Shown here piece by piece: positions 1-12,012 of a stretch of 64,000 nt of DNA (positions within the stretch are counted from its first letter, which is position 1; the number at the start of each line of letters is the position of its first letter). Under the pieces are notes generated by a model. The model was not told the origin of the DNA. It searched no databases and saw only the letters and a list, made by a program, of their open reading frames with translations. The position numbers and the translations under genes are program-made. Origin of the DNA: Orbaceae bacterium ESL0727 (GTDB lineage Bacteria; Pseudomonadota; Gammaproteobacteria; Enterobacterales; Orbaceae); contig JAQTHY010000001.1 of the NCBI GenBank assembly GCA_029433345.1, forward strand, positions 930,001 to 994,000, written 5' to 3'.

Positions 1-125
1 GCACAGAATTAGTGGTAGATGGGGGATATGAAGTGATGTTAGGTGATTTAGTCCCTCGCCCTGGTGGTCGACGCCAATTTGCAATACAACAACATGCCGC
101 AGCGCAAGAAGCGAAAAAGAAATAA
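1..125 (+). CDS. C-terminal tail of an unidentified protein (5' truncated by window)
   Basis: An open frame enters from the left edge (codons in phase from base 3) and ends at TAA 123-125. It encodes about 40 residues ending in a charged, Lys/Ala-rich tail (…AAAQEAKKK). The visible part includes a DGGYEVMLGDLVPRPGGRR stretch. I do not recognise the family from so short a piece. The coding assignment rests on the open frame at the edge, on gammaproteobacterial-looking codon use, and on a stem-loop about 40 bases after the stop. Function cannot be assigned. Confidence 0.55.
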   Translation, partial: TELVVDGGYEVMLGDLVPRPGGRRQFAIQQHAAAQEAKKK

Positions 126-163
126 TTGTTACTGATTAAATTTTAAAAATAGATCATTTGATT

Positions 164-194
164 AATGGCTCTTGTTTTTTAGACAAGGGCCATT
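164..194 (+). terminator. Stem-loop after the first gene
   Basis: A 12-bp stem, AATGGCTCTTGT pairing with ACAAGGGCCATT (one G-U pair), closes a 7-base T-rich loop 38 bases after the stop at 125. No clean T-run follows, so it is a probable but weak intrinsic terminator. Confidence 0.45.
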
Positions 195-452
195 GAAGTT
201 TGTGTTAATTTATAGATAAATTAAATAATTCTTATAAAATAGATGAAAATATTTTATCAATTAACCTTTTTATCAGTATTACTTTGTAAAATGATGGGAT
301 AGAAAAAACAAGCTTTTATAAGCTGTTAACGGATGCCCATCGATTTTTCATGCACGTTTATGCGTAATGCGTTGAGACCTTGTGTAGTTTGTTAAGCGAT
401 TTTTAGCAATCGATAACAAAATTGATATAAAAATTAATTAAAGGAGAAAAAT
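195..452. other. Gene-free AT-rich spacer
   Basis: The gap 126-452 (327 bases) holds the stem-loop above, then AT-rich DNA leading to the ribosome binding site AAGGAG at 441-446. I see no further gene, RNA or convincing promoter. An ACGTTTATG string near 354 resembles one arm of the 33-bp intergenic repeat, but the other arm is not at the right distance. Confidence 0.5.
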
Positions 453-2495
453 GTGAATAATTTTTCTGCAATATTTGAGCCCATAGTGATTAATCGGACT
501 CCTATTCGTAACCGTATTGTGATGCCACCTATGGGAAGTAATTATGCGACATTAAATGGCGAAATTGTCGAAGATCATATTCAATATTATGAGCAACGCG
601 CTAAGGGCGGCACCGGATTAATTATTCTTGAAAATGTCTGTGTGGATTTCCCTTATGGTACCAATGGGACGACACAACTTCGTTTGGATAATGATCAATA
701 TATTCCAGGCCTTTATAATTTTACTGAACGTATGCATAAGCATGGTGCATCGGTTGCGGTGCAGATTAACCATGCCGGTGCGTCGGCGTTTCCTGGTCGT
801 TTAAATGGATTACAGCCGATATCTTCTTCGAATATTCCTTCTAAAACAGGTGGTAATATTCCAAGACCCGCGACCTTAGATGAAATTCATCATGTGGTAA
901 AACAGTATGGTTTAGCGGCTAAACGTGCGCAGCGTGCTGGATTTGACGCGGTTGAAATTCATGCCGGTCACTCTTACCTATTGAGCCAATTTATCTCACC
1001 ACTTTTTAATAAACGAACTGATGAGTTTGGTGGCTGTGCTGAAAATCGTGCACGTTTAGCTCGTATGGTTATTGATGAAATCAGAGCGCAAGTAGGGCCA
1101 TTTTTTCCTATTTTATTACGTGTTAGTGCTACCGATTTTATTGAAGGGGGCGCGACATTAGAAGATACATTAGAAATCCTCACCTATCTTGATGAAGGTG
1201 TCGATGTTTTTGATATTTCAGCTGCACAAAACGATACTATCCAATATCAGATCGATGAAATGAATCTGCCTGATGGTTGGCGTGCATATATGGCCAAAGC
1301 GGTACGTGATAAATTTAAAAAAATTACCATTGCTTCGGGTAATTTCCGTGATCCAGCTATTGTGACCAAAGCACTTGAAGAAGGGGCAGCCGATTTGATT
1401 GTTTTAGGGCGTGGGCTGATTGCAGAACCTTATTGGGTGGAAAAAGTACGAAATAATGAGGTTGATACATTACGCAAATGTATTTCGTGTAATATCGGTT
1501 GTGCCGATCACCGTATTGCGCGTGCTAAACCGATTCGTTGTACAATTAATCCTGATGTCATTAGTTATGAAGATTATAAACATTATCAGGTTAGCGTTCC
1601 CCTTAATATTGTTGTGGTTGGCGGTGGTAGTGCTGGGCTTGAAGCGGCTTGTACAGCAGCTGAAGTGGGGTGTAATGTAACGCTGTTTGAAGAGAAGTCC
1701 TTTTTAGGGGGATTATCAACGATGATCTCACGTTTTCCTTATAAAAAGCGGATTGCAGATTTACCTAAATTCTTAGTGAATCGTGCCAGCACATTATCGA
1801 ATTTAGAAATCAAACTTAACACCAAAGCGACACCTGAAATTATCGACGCTTTAAAGCCAGATTTAGTTGTCAGCGCAACCGGTTCTAAACCACTCTTGCC
1901 ACCGATAAAAGGGTTACGAGAACAATTATCGGCGCCAAATAGGAAAGTTTTTTCTATTTTCGATATTATGAATAATTTTGCACAGTTTACCGATATTCCT
2001 AATAAGAAAGTGGTTGTGATTGGCGGTGGAGCAGTTGGACTGGATGTTGTTGAATATTTCTCAGAAAATAAAGCGCAATCAGTCGATATTGTCGAGATGA
2101 AAGCGGCATTGGCCGAAGATCTGGATTATGTTGGACGCATTGCGATGATGAATATGTTAAAACGTAATCATGTCAATGTGCACCTTTTAACGACATTACT
2201 GGAAGTTGCACCGGATTATTTCTTAGTTGCAGATAAGGAAGGTAATCAAGTTAAGCTGGAGTTTGATTACGGCTTTGTTTGTCTTGGCATGCAACCGGTG
2301 AATGAATTTAATGATGCTTTTACCGATCATGCTAAAGCACATCATTATCTGTTCCAGAAAATTGGTGACGCGAAGCAAGCAAGAAAATTAATTGATGGTA
2401 TGCGTGAAGGACGCGATATTATTGCGACAATTCAACAAATTGAGCGAATGAAGGGGAAAGAAATCCGCGGGATTGATATTAATAAACCTTTATAA
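453..2495 (+). CDS. NADH:flavin oxidoreductase with Fe-S cluster and FAD/NAD domain (2-enoate/2,4-dienoyl-CoA reductase type)
   Basis: This 680-residue flavoenzyme has the three-part layout of the 2,4-dienoyl-CoA reductase/enoate reductase family. An FMN TIM barrel (about 5-335) opens with NRTPIRNRIVMPPMG. A cysteine cluster, CISCNIGC plus a later Cys in RCTINPD (about 343-365), should hold a 4Fe-4S cluster. Two Rossmann motifs follow, VVVGGGSAGLEAA (about 390) and VVVIGGGAVGLDVV (about 522), for FAD and NAD(P)H. Known members pass hydride from NAD(P)H through FAD, Fe-S and FMN to an activated C=C bond in the cytoplasm. The start is GTG at 453, seven bases after AAGGAG; the ATG at 451 is in another frame and meets a stop at once. 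The substrate is unknown. It is less like FadH than like generic enoate reductases, and no fatty-acid genes are adjacent. Confidence 0.85.
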   Translation: MNNFSAIFEPIVINRTPIRNRIVMPPMGSNYATLNGEIVEDHIQYYEQRAKGGTGLIILENVCVDFPYGTNGTTQLRLDNDQYIPGLYNFTERMHKHGASVAVQINHAGASAFPGRLNGLQPISSSNIPSKTGGNIPRPATLDEIHHVVKQYGLAAKRAQRAGFDAVEIHAGHSYLLSQFISPLFNKRTDEFGGCAENRARLARMVIDEIRAQVGPFFPILLRVSATDFIEGGATLEDTLEILTYLDEGVDVFDISAAQNDTIQYQIDEMNLPDGWRAYMAKAVRDKFKKITIASGNFRDPAIVTKALEEGAADLIVLGRGLIAEPYWVEKVRNNEVDTLRKCISCNIGCADHRIARAKPIRCTINPDVISYEDYKHYQVSVPLNIVVVGGGSAGLEAACTAAEVGCNVTLFEEKSFLGGLSTMISRFPYKKRIADLPKFLVNRASTLSNLEIKLNTKATPEIIDALKPDLVVSATGSKPLLPPIKGLREQLSAPNRKVFSIFDIMNNFAQFTDIPNKKVVVIGGGAVGLDVVEYFSENKAQSVDIVEMKAALAEDLDYVGRIAMMNMLKRNHVNVHLLTTLLEVAPDYFLVADKEGNQVKLEFDYGFVCLGMQPVNEFNDAFTDHAKAHHYLFQKIGDAKQARKLIDGMREGRDIIATIQQIERMKGKEIRGIDINKPL

Positions 2496-2550
2496 TATCG
2501 ATAGTTATCCTATCCATTCCCCAATAAATACTTTCAAAGTAACCCGATGA

Positions 2551-2567
2551 CAGCGTAATTTACGCTG
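2551..2567 (+). terminator. Small palindromic stem-loop
   Basis: CAGCGTAA-T-TTACGCTG forms a perfect short hairpin 55 bases after the flavoenzyme stop, followed only by TTTATCC. It is a weak terminator candidate. Confidence 0.3.
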
Positions 2568-2738
2568 TTTATCCGCATTATTCCTTAATAAGCGTATAAA
2601 TATGGAATGGATAGTTATCTTCCTTCCTTTGGTTGGCTGCTATTGATTGTTGTTAATCAATGAGCGCTTCCATCTTAATGATAATGACTCTATAATTGTC
2701 CGATTAAAGTTAATACGTAAGCATGAGGTTTATTTGTT

Positions 2739-5159
2739 ATGTCTTCTTGGTGGACTCGAGTCTATTTTTTTATCATCCAGATACCCGTAAAACTGTTTGT
2801 AAAAAGTAAACCAATTCCAACCGATCCCATTACTGAACTGAATATTGATCCTCATCGGCCGATTTTATATGTGCTGCCTTATAATTCTATCATTGATGTG
2901 ATGGTGGTGCGATCGCTCTGCTTAAAGTATCATTTTCCGGATCCATTAAATGCGATCCATGTGAGCGGTGTAACATTACCTGCTTTTGTCTATATAGATA
3001 AAGGGCCGGGGATGTTTGCCTCAAATAAACAGAAGCAGAAATCGATTGAAATCCTTAGAGATTATATTACCGCGCATCAACAAGATCGCCAATTAGATGT
3101 GCAGATGCTACCTGTGTCGGTGATGTTTGGTCGCAGTCCAGATAAAGAAGGCAAAAAAACGGTACCTTTGCAAGTATTAGGGGCAACGTGTAAATTTATC
3201 AAGATGATTCTTTCTGGGCGTGATTGTTATACGCGATTTTCTCATCCTGTCTCTTTTAAGAATATGAAAGTTGATTCGGAACAAGATATTCCTGCCTTAG
3301 CCCATAAGTTAGCACGCGTGGCGCGTATCCATTTTGCTAAACAGCGCATCGCGTCAATTGGACCTAAATTACCGATTCGACAAGCGATGTTAAATAAGTT
3401 GCTCAATAATCCCTTATTGTCAGAAGCGATTGCTGAAGAAGCAAAAAGTAAAAATATTTCGATAGAAAAAGCGAAGAAAAATGCATTTGCGTTGTTAAAT
3501 GAAATTGCGGCGAATTTTTCGTATCGGTTGTTGCGAATTACGGATGTTGTGTTGACATGGGCCTGGCATCGACTTTATCAGGGACTAAAAGTCACCAATG
3601 CCGATCCGGTGCGAGAACTGGCGCAAAAAGGATATGAAATTGTTTATGCTCCTTGTCATCGTAGTCATATGGATTATCTTTTATTGTCGTATGTACTATA
3701 TAGACAAGGCCTAGTACCACCACATATTGCGGCTGGAATCAATTTGAATTTTTGGCCAGCGGGACCTATTTTTAGACATTTAGGCGCTTTTTTTATTCGT
3801 CGTTCCTTTAAGAATAATAAACTTTATACCGCTGTTTTCCGTGAATATTTAGCAGAGTTATTCATTCGTGGTTATGCCGTTGAATATTTTATTGAAGGTG
3901 GACGATCACGAACCGGCCGCTTATTAGATCCGAAAACAGGTATGTTGCTAATGACAATTCAGACACTGTTACGCGGTGATGCAAGGCCTATTGCGGTGGT
4001 TCCTGTTTATATCGGTTATGAACATGTTCTGGAAGTGGCGACCTATGCGAATGAATTACGCGGTGCAACCAAGCAGTCTGAGAGTTTATGGCGGACGATT
4101 AAAGCCTTTTTTAAGTTGAAAAAGTTGGGGTATGGTTATGTCAATTTTGGGCAACCCATTCAGCTCAATCAATTTTTAAGTGATCAGATTCCAGATTGGC
4201 AGGACGCCATCGATCCGACAGGTATGCAGAGACCTAACTGGTTAACGCCAACCACCAATCATCTTGCTATACAGATTATGCAGCGAATTAATGCCTCTGC
4301 AGCGGTCAATCCCATGAACTTATGTTGTTCGATTTTGTTATCTGCCCAGCAACGTGCATTGACTAAATCTCGGTTACTTGAACATATTGATCATCTATTG
4401 ATGATATTAAGAAAAATTCCTTATTCTAACTTAGTGACTATTCCTAATAAGACCGCCGAAGCGCTATTTGAGCATGCCAAGGATATGGGTAAATTTGTTA
4501 TTACCAAAGATGAGGCGGGCGAAATTGTCAGTCTGATGCAAGAACAAGCTATTTTGATGACCTATTACCGTAATAATATTCAGCATTTATTTATTATTCC
4601 GGCGATTGTGGCGCGCATTTTGGTCAAACATAACCGTATTTCGCCTCAAGAATTGCATAAACAGGTGAATTTACTTTATCCATTAATTAAAGCTGAGCTG
4701 TTTTTATATCATGATAATCAACAGTTACAGGATTATATTGATAAAACTGTGTCAGTATTTGCAGAACTTAATTTGATCAACTATTCGCCAGAAAAGATCA
4801 GCCTCAATTATCTAAAAATAACTAATTTGCAACTGTTAGCTTCATCTTCAAGAGATACCTTACAACGTTATGCTATTGTGTTTTCGTTATTGCAAACTGA
4901 TCCTACCAGTAGTCGTGCTACGCTTGAAAAAGAAGGGCGCTTAATTGCTGAACGGTTATCTGTATTACATGGTATTAATGCACCAGAATTTTTTGATAAA
5001 GGTGTCTTTGCTATTTTAGCGTCATCCTTACGTGAGCAAGGATATTTAGATGATAAAAATGGGGCAAATTTAGATAAGATCAAAACCATGAATGAAATAT
5101 TACGGCCGTTAATTACGCGTCAAGTGATGCAAACTATCGAAGATATCCGTTTTTCATAA
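2739..5159 (+). CDS. plsB: Glycerol-3-phosphate 1-O-acyltransferase
   Basis: PlsB makes 1-acyl-glycerol-3-phosphate from glycerol-3-phosphate and acyl-ACP/acyl-CoA, the first step of phospholipid synthesis, at the inner membrane. The protein is 806 residues, the usual length. The acyltransferase signature HRSHMD (HX4D) lies at about residue 307. It is followed by GAFFIRRSF and FIEGGRSRTGR, the glycerol-phosphate binding blocks, in the family order. The N-terminus is hydrophobic and basic, as in other PlsB proteins. It stands alone between the upstream flavoenzyme and the str operon; E. coli plsB instead neighbours dgkA/lexA, which are not here. The ATG at 2739 gives a start matching the family. 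Confidence 0.96.
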   Translation: MSSWWTRVYFFIIQIPVKLFVKSKPIPTDPITELNIDPHRPILYVLPYNSIIDVMVVRSLCLKYHFPDPLNAIHVSGVTLPAFVYIDKGPGMFASNKQKQKSIEILRDYITAHQQDRQLDVQMLPVSVMFGRSPDKEGKKTVPLQVLGATCKFIKMILSGRDCYTRFSHPVSFKNMKVDSEQDIPALAHKLARVARIHFAKQRIASIGPKLPIRQAMLNKLLNNPLLSEAIAEEAKSKNISIEKAKKNAFALLNEIAANFSYRLLRITDVVLTWAWHRLYQGLKVTNADPVRELAQKGYEIVYAPCHRSHMDYLLLSYVLYRQGLVPPHIAAGINLNFWPAGPIFRHLGAFFIRRSFKNNKLYTAVFREYLAELFIRGYAVEYFIEGGRSRTGRLLDPKTGMLLMTIQTLLRGDARPIAVVPVYIGYEHVLEVATYANELRGATKQSESLWRTIKAFFKLKKLGYGYVNFGQPIQLNQFLSDQIPDWQDAIDPTGMQRPNWLTPTTNHLAIQIMQRINASAAVNPMNLCCSILLSAQQRALTKSRLLEHIDHLLMILRKIPYSNLVTIPNKTAEALFEHAKDMGKFVITKDEAGEIVSLMQEQAILMTYYRNNIQHLFIIPAIVARILVKHNRISPQELHKQVNLLYPLIKAELFLYHDNQQLQDYIDKTVSVFAELNLINYSPEKISLNYLKITNLQLLASSSRDTLQRYAIVFSLLQTDPTSSRATLEKEGRLIAERLSVLHGINAPEFFDKGVFAILASSLREQGYLDDKNGANLDKIKTMNEILRPLITRQVMQTIEDIRFS

Positions 5160-5195
5160 TCCATATTGGCCGTGTGAATGAATCTACCTAAACGA

Positions 5196-5228
5196 ATTTG
5201 ACATAAACGTATAGTAGTTCTGAAACAT
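5196..5228 (+). repeat. 33-bp intergenic repeat, copy A
   Basis: The left arm ATTTGACATAAACGT, centre ATAGTAGT and right arm TCTGAAACAT lie 37 bases after plsB and before the str promoter. The arms are identical to those of copies B to E in this window. I do not recognise the family. Confidence 0.85.
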
Positions 5229-5313
5229 TATAATAATTGTATGCGCTGTTTTCGTTGGAAAATCCTTGTAAAACTATCCTGCCTATTTTGCAGCTGGCAA
5301 TTCCATATAAAAC

Positions 5314-5342
5314 TTGACATTAATCTTTATGGGGGCTAGACT
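5314..5342 (+). promoter_or_regulatory. str operon promoter
   Basis: TTGACA at 5314-5319 and TAGACT at 5337-5342 are separated by exactly 17 bases. They sit about 100 bases before rpsL, and a C/G-containing discriminator follows. This fits a strong sigma-70 promoter of a ribosomal protein operon. Confidence 0.75.
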
Positions 5343-5425
5343 CTTGCGACCCAAAGTTCATATCATGGGCTTTGGCTTACAGTTATTTATTACGTATCTA
5401 AAAAGCAATTTTAAATTTATTATAA

Positions 5426-5818
<393 letters not shown>

Positions 5819-5904
5819 TGAAACTCTGTTAAGTAAGGCCAAACTATACTATTCCATTTAACTCATTTGAGTTTTGGGTAAACCTGAAAATTTTTAATTT
5901 ATAA

Positions 5905-6387
<483 letters not shown>

Positions 6388-6404
6388 TTCAAATTTGTCC
6401 GCAA

Positions 6405-6426
6405 AAGCATTCCAATGTGAATGCTT
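6405..6426 (+). promoter_or_regulatory. Intercistronic hairpin rpsG-fusA
   Basis: AAGCATTC and GAATGCTT pair around a 6-base loop 18 bases after rpsG. No T-run follows, so it is more likely an RNA-processing or stability element than a terminator. Confidence 0.45.
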
Positions 6427-6537
6427 AACAGCGCAATAAATAAAAAAGGTACTTGAATTTAGATTAATAGTACCTATTTATTGTCAGATATTTGAATATA
6501 CTATTTTTTAGCAAACGTATCTAAATAGAGGATTAAT

Positions 6538-8640
6538 ATGGCTCGTACAACCCCTATAGCACGTTACCGTAATATTGGTATCAGTGCGCATATTGACGCA
6601 GGTAAAACAACAACGACTGAACGTATTTTGTTTTATACCGGCGTTAGTCACAAAATTGGTGAAGTTCATGATGGCGCAGCTACCATGGACTGGATGGAAC
6701 AAGAACAAGAACGCGGTATTACTATTACTTCTGCTGCAACAACAGCATTCTGGTCTGGTATGTCAAGACAATTTGAGCCGCATCGTATTAATATTATCGA
6801 CACCCCGGGACACGTTGACTTTACTATCGAAGTTGAACGTTCTATGCGTGTGTTAGATGGTGCAGTAATGGTTTACTGTGCGGTTGGCGGTGTTCAACCA
6901 CAATCTGAAACTGTATGGCGTCAAGCAAATAAATACCAAGTTCCTCGTATTGCATTCGTCAATAAGATGGACCGTATGGGTGCTAACTTCTTACGTGTAG
7001 TTGAACAAATCAAAACACGTTTAGCGGCTGTTCCTGTACCGTTAGTCTTACCTATTGGTGCGGAAGATGCATTTACAGGTGTCGTTGACTTAATTAAACG
7101 TAAAGCGATTAACTGGAGCGATGCTGACCAAGGCGTCACATTTACTTATGAAGATGTGCCAGCTGGAATGGTTGATCAAGTTGAAGAATGGCGTGCAAAC
7201 TTAGTTGAAGCAGCAGCGGAAGCTAATGAAGAGTTGATGGAAAAATATCTTGGTGGTGATGAATTAAGTGAAGAAGAAATTCGTCATGCATTACGTGAAC
7301 GTGTGCTAGCCAATGAGATCATTCCTGTAACATGTGGTAGTGCCTTTAAAAATAAAGGTGTTCAATTCATGTTAGATGCCGTCATTGAATATTTACCATC
7401 ACCAACTGATGTACCTTCAATTAAAGGTGAATTACCAAATGGTGAACCTGCTGAACGTCATTCAAGTGATGATGAACCTTTTGCCGCATTAGCATTTAAA
7501 ATTGCGACTGACCCATTTGTGGGTAATTTAACTTTCTTCCGTGTTTATTCCGGTGTGGTTAATTCTGGTGATACTGTTCTTAATTCTGTAAAAGATAAGA
7601 AAGAACGTTTTGGTCGTATCGTACAGATGCATGCTAATAAACGTGAAGAAATTAAAGAAGTTCGCGCAGGTGATATTGCCGCTGCTATCGGTCTAAAAGA
7701 TGTGACTACCGGTGATACATTATGTGCCGAAAGTTCACCAATTATTTTAGAACGAATGGAATTCCCAGAACCAGTAATCTCAGTTGCTGTTGAACCGAAA
7801 ACTAAAGCAGACCAAGAAAAAATGGGCCTTGCATTAGCGCGTTTAGCTCAAGAAGATCCTTCATTCCGTGTACATACTGATGAAGAATCTGGACAAACTA
7901 TTATTTCAGGTATGGGTGAATTACACTTAGAAATCATCGTTGACCGTATGAAACGTGAATTCAAAGTGGAAGCGAATGTAGGTAAACCACAGGTTGCTTA
8001 CCGTGAAACTATCCGTAATGAAGTTGAACAAGAAGGTAAATTTGTTCGTCAGTCAGGTGGTCGCGGTCAATATGGTCATGTATGGTTAAGAATCAAACCA
8101 TTAGAAGCAGGTGGTGAAGGCTACAAATTCAACAATGAAATTGTTGGTGGTGTGGTTCCTAAGGAATATATCCCAGCTGTGGATAAAGGCTGTCAAGAAC
8201 AGATGAAAAATGGTGTACTTGCAGGTTATCCAATTGTTGATGTTGAAGTCACTATTTATGATGGTTCATATCATGATGTTGACTCATCAGAAATGGCGTT
8301 CAAAATTGCTGGTTCTATGGCCTTTAAAGATGGCTTTATGAAAGCAAAACCAGTTCTTTTAGAACCTGTTATGAAAGTAGAAGTTGAAACACCAGAAGAT
8401 TATATGGGCGATGTTATCGGTGACTTAAACCGTCGTCGTGGTATGATCGAAGGTATGGAAGATACTGCAACTGGTAAAACTGTTAGAGCACAGGTGCCAC
8501 TTTCAGAAATGTTTGGTTATGCAACTGACCTTCGTTCACAGACACAAGGTCGTGCTTCATACTCAATGGAATTTTTGAAATACAATGAAGCACCAAGTAA
8601 TATTGCGACAGCAATTATTGAAGCGCGTAAAGCTAAATAG
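6538..8640 (+). CDS. fusA: Elongation factor G
   Basis: EF-G is the GTPase that drives translocation and, with RRF, ribosome recycling. The 700 residues are of normal length. G-domain motifs are intact: AHIDAGKTT (P-loop), DTPGHVDF (G3), [10 protein letters not shown] (G4) and [11 protein letters not shown] (G5 region). The later domains follow, including [12 protein letters not shown] in domain IV. It lies 150 bases after rpsG and 81 bases before tuf in the str operon. The start is ATG 6538, preceded by AGAGG. I saw no sequence oddity. Confidence 0.99.
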   Translation: MARTTPIARYRNIGISAHIDAGKTTTTERILFYTGVSHKIGEVHDGAATMDWMEQEQERGITITSAATTAFWSGMSRQFEPHRINIIDTPGHVDFTIEVERSMRVLDGAVMVYCAVGGVQPQSETVWRQANKYQVPRIAFVNKMDRMGANFLRVVEQIKTRLAAVPVPLVLPIGAEDAFTGVVDLIKRKAINWSDADQGVTFTYEDVPAGMVDQVEEWRANLVEAAAEANEELMEKYLGGDELSEEEIRHALRERVLANEIIPVTCGSAFKNKGVQFMLDAVIEYLPSPTDVPSIKGELPNGEPAERHSSDDEPFAALAFKIATDPFVGNLTFFRVYSGVVNSGDTVLNSVKDKKERFGRIVQMHANKREEIKEVRAGDIAAAIGLKDVTTGDTLCAESSPIILERMEFPEPVISVAVEPKTKADQEKMGLALARLAQEDPSFRVHTDEESGQTIISGMGELHLEIIVDRMKREFKVEANVGKPQVAYRETIRNEVEQEGKFVRQSGGRGQYGHVWLRIKPLEAGGEGYKFNNEIVGGVVPKEYIPAVDKGCQEQMKNGVLAGYPIVDVEVTIYDGSYHDVDSSEMAFKIAGSMAFKDGFMKAKPVLLEPVMKVEVETPEDYMGDVIGDLNRRRGMIEGMEDTATGKTVRAQVPLSEMFGYATDLRSQTQGRASYSMEFLKYNEAPSNIATAIIEARKAK

Positions 8641-8674
8641 TTTTATATAAATCACTTTATATAAATAAGTTAAT

Positions 8675-8698
8675 TTCCCCTTATGATAATAAGGGGAA
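8675..8698 (+). promoter_or_regulatory. Intercistronic hairpin fusA-tuf
   Basis: TTCCCCTTAT and ATAAGGGGAA form a perfect 10-bp stem with a GATA loop between fusA and tuf. No T-run follows; the tuf ribosome binding site AAGGA comes about 12 bases later. It may be an RNA-processing or partial-termination site that adjusts EF-Tu against EF-G output. Confidence 0.5.
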
Positions 8699-8706
8699 TG
8701 AGTTAA

Positions 8707-9906
<1,200 letters not shown>

Positions 9907-9933
9907 GTTAATAACTGTTAATGAGAAACCAAT

Positions 9934-9958
9934 AAAGAGCATCTTAGGATGCTCTTTT
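9934..9958 (+). terminator. str operon terminator
   Basis: AAAGAGCATC and GATGCTCTTT form a 10-bp stem with a TTAG loop, ending in TTTT. It lies just after tuf and is a clear rho-independent terminator. Confidence 0.9.
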
Positions 9959-10112
9959 ACATTCAGTGCGTGTTCATTTCACGCATTTTTTATTTTTATG
10001 TTGTTAAAATCGTATTTAAGATAACTAACTTACACATCTAACTTGATGTAGTACAGACAAATCGGTTATATTAACATTTCGCTTGCTAGCTATTTAACTA
10101 ATCGAGTTTATC

Positions 10113-11111
10113 ATGGATTTGACTATAAAAAAGATTGTTACTTTTGCTTTATCATTTATTACGCTATTTTATGTAGGAACCACATCGGCGAATGATTTAA
10201 TTAAGCCAGAATCAAATGATATTTCGATTGGTATTCAACCTTGGTTGGGTTATGGCCAATGGTATGTTGCAAAAGAGAAAGGTTTTTTGGCACAAAATGG
10301 TTTAACGAATGTGACGATGACCAATTTTGTTGAAGATAAGGATATTAATGCAGCTTTAGCAAGTAAACAAATTGATGGTGCCAATGTGGCAACACACACA
10401 GCAATGAGCATGGTTGCTGCTGGGATTCCAGTAAAAATTGTTTTATTGCTAGATACCAGTAAAACGTCGGATGCTATTTTAGTGAATCCGAATATTAAAA
10501 CATTAGCAGAATTGAAAGGTCAATCTATCGCTTATGAAGAAGGTACAACAAGCGATATTTTATTGCGCAATGCGTTAGATAAAGCTGGTCTAAAATGGGA
10601 TGAAATTAACCCTGTACCTATGCCTGCTGCTTCAGCAGGCTCCGCATTGATTAGTAAACGAGTTGCTGCTGCAGTGACTTATGAACCTTATATTACTGTT
10701 GCACGATCTAATGATGCAACTATTCATGTTCTTTATGATGGGACACAAGCCCCTGGAATTATTAGTGATGCGTTTGTTGTTCGCAATGAAGTGATTGAAA
10801 AAAATCCGGGTAAAGTTTATGCATTAATTAAGAGTTGGAATGATGCTGTTCGCTATTACCGTGAGCATACTCAAGAAGGGCGCGCAATTATTGCTAAAGG
10901 GGTGGGTGAGTCACCAGACGAAATTACCACTGCCTTTAATGGTGTAGAATATCTCTCTGTTGCTAATAATCATGATCTTTTGCATGCTGCGTTCAAACAA
11001 ACAACTTTTGCTCAGATATTAAAAGCCGCAACATCAGCTGATATGATTATGCAACCAATCACTTATGAACAAGTCATTGATAGCCATTTTGTTGATGACC
11101 TATCTAAATAA
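10113..11111 (+). CDS. ABC transporter periplasmic binding protein, nitrate/sulfonate/taurine family
   Basis: This is a 332-residue SsuA/TauA/ThiY-type substrate-binding protein. An N-terminal signal peptide (about 1-26) has a lysine pair, a hydrophobic core and a likely cleavage after TSA. The mature part shows IGIQPWLGYGQWYVAKEKG, typical of sulfonate/taurine binding proteins, and a later TYEPYI block. It begins a three-gene importer with the permease (70 bases on) and ATPase. No desulfonating enzyme (tauD, ssuD/ssuE) is adjacent, so the ligand could be taurine, an alkanesulfonate or another small molecule. Family assignment is firm; ligand is not. Confidence 0.85.
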   Translation: MDLTIKKIVTFALSFITLFYVGTTSANDLIKPESNDISIGIQPWLGYGQWYVAKEKGFLAQNGLTNVTMTNFVEDKDINAALASKQIDGANVATHTAMSMVAAGIPVKIVLLLDTSKTSDAILVNPNIKTLAELKGQSIAYEEGTTSDILLRNALDKAGLKWDEINPVPMPAASAGSALISKRVAAAVTYEPYITVARSNDATIHVLYDGTQAPGIISDAFVVRNEVIEKNPGKVYALIKSWNDAVRYYREHTQEGRAIIAKGVGESPDEITTAFNGVEYLSVANNHDLLHAAFKQTTFAQILKAATSADMIMQPITYEQVIDSHFVDDLSK

Positions 11112-11181
11112 ACAGATTAAGTTAGTGTGTTATTAATAGTACCAAAATAATAATAATGAGTTTTAATAAGGCCTTAGAGTC

Positions 11182-12012
11182 ATGACAACATCACGGTTTT
11201 CTAAAACCAGTAAACACACATCACAACGATTATTTACTATTGGTCGACCATTAGCACGTCAAACTATGCTAATGATTACGATATCAGTTTTTGGCCTATT
11301 ATTCATTGCTTGGTGGTTTGCAACGACGTATGGCTTCATTCAACCTATTTTTATTCCCTCTCCACAAGCAGTTTGGCAGCGACTTATTGTCTTGTTAGAA
11401 AACGGTACACTTATCTCGGATATTCAAGCGAGTGTCTACCGTATTATGGTTGCTTTTGTTATTTCATCCATTATGTCTATCATTATTGGTGTATTAGCGG
11501 GTTGCTTTAGCGTTGGACGAGCAATTGTTGAGCCATTAGTTGATTTTATCCGTTATATGCCTGTGGTGGCGTTTGTGCCATTAACCATTTTATGGTTTGG
11601 TACAGGGGATGAGCAAAAATTTATTATTATCTGGATAGGCACTTTCTTTCAGCAGGTTCTCATGGTCATTGATGCAACAAAACGGGTACCGCCTGATTTT
11701 GTTGGTTTAGGACGCACTCTTGGTATGAGTGAAAGTAAGATTTTATTTAAAATTGTTATTCCATCAGCCTTACCGGCGATTTGGGATACATTGCGTATTA
11801 GCCTTGGTTGGGCATGGACATGGTTAGTTGTTGCTGAACTTGTTGCAGCTACATCTGGTTTAGGTTATCGAATTTTACTCTCCCAACGTTATTTTCAAAC
11901 GGATACCATTATCGGTTATATTTTAATTTTAGGTTTGTTAGGATTAGTTACCGATCAAGTAATGCGTTTCCTTGAAAAAGTTCTGTTTCGCTATAATATG
12001 AGGTCTAAATAG
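11182..12012 (+). CDS. ABC transporter permease, SsuC/TauC family
   Basis: This 276-residue inner-membrane protein has about six transmembrane segments, the first near residues 30-50. The cytoplasmic EAA loop, which docks on the ATPase, reads DFVGLGRTLGMSESKILFKIVIP in substance, with its conserved G about 20 residues before the following helix. It is the translocation channel for the binding protein encoded just upstream. Its TAG stop overlaps the GTG start of the ATPase gene by one base, implying translational coupling. Confidence 0.88.
   Translation: MTTSRFSKTSKHTSQRLFTIGRPLARQTMLMITISVFGLLFIAWWFATTYGFIQPIFIPSPQAVWQRLIVLLENGTLISDIQASVYRIMVAFVISSIMSIIIGVLAGCFSVGRAIVEPLVDFIRYMPVVAFVPLTILWFGTGDEQKFIIIWIGTFFQQVLMVIDATKRVPPDFVGLGRTLGMSESKILFKIVIPSALPAIWDTLRISLGWAWTWLVVAELVAATSGLGYRILLSQRYFQTDTIIGYILILGLLGLVTDQVMRFLEKVLFRYNMRSK

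Noticed and set aside
343-362. TTTCA…ACGTTTATG considered as a seventh copy of the 33-bp repeat
   Set aside because: The right and left arm fragments are only 3 bases apart instead of 8 to 10, and outer bases do not match.
5196-5228. Repeat arm TTGACA considered as a -35 promoter element
   Set aside because: No consistent -10 element lies 16-18 bases downstream in the six copies (the position reads TGAAAC), and copies occur in orientations that do not serve nearby genes.
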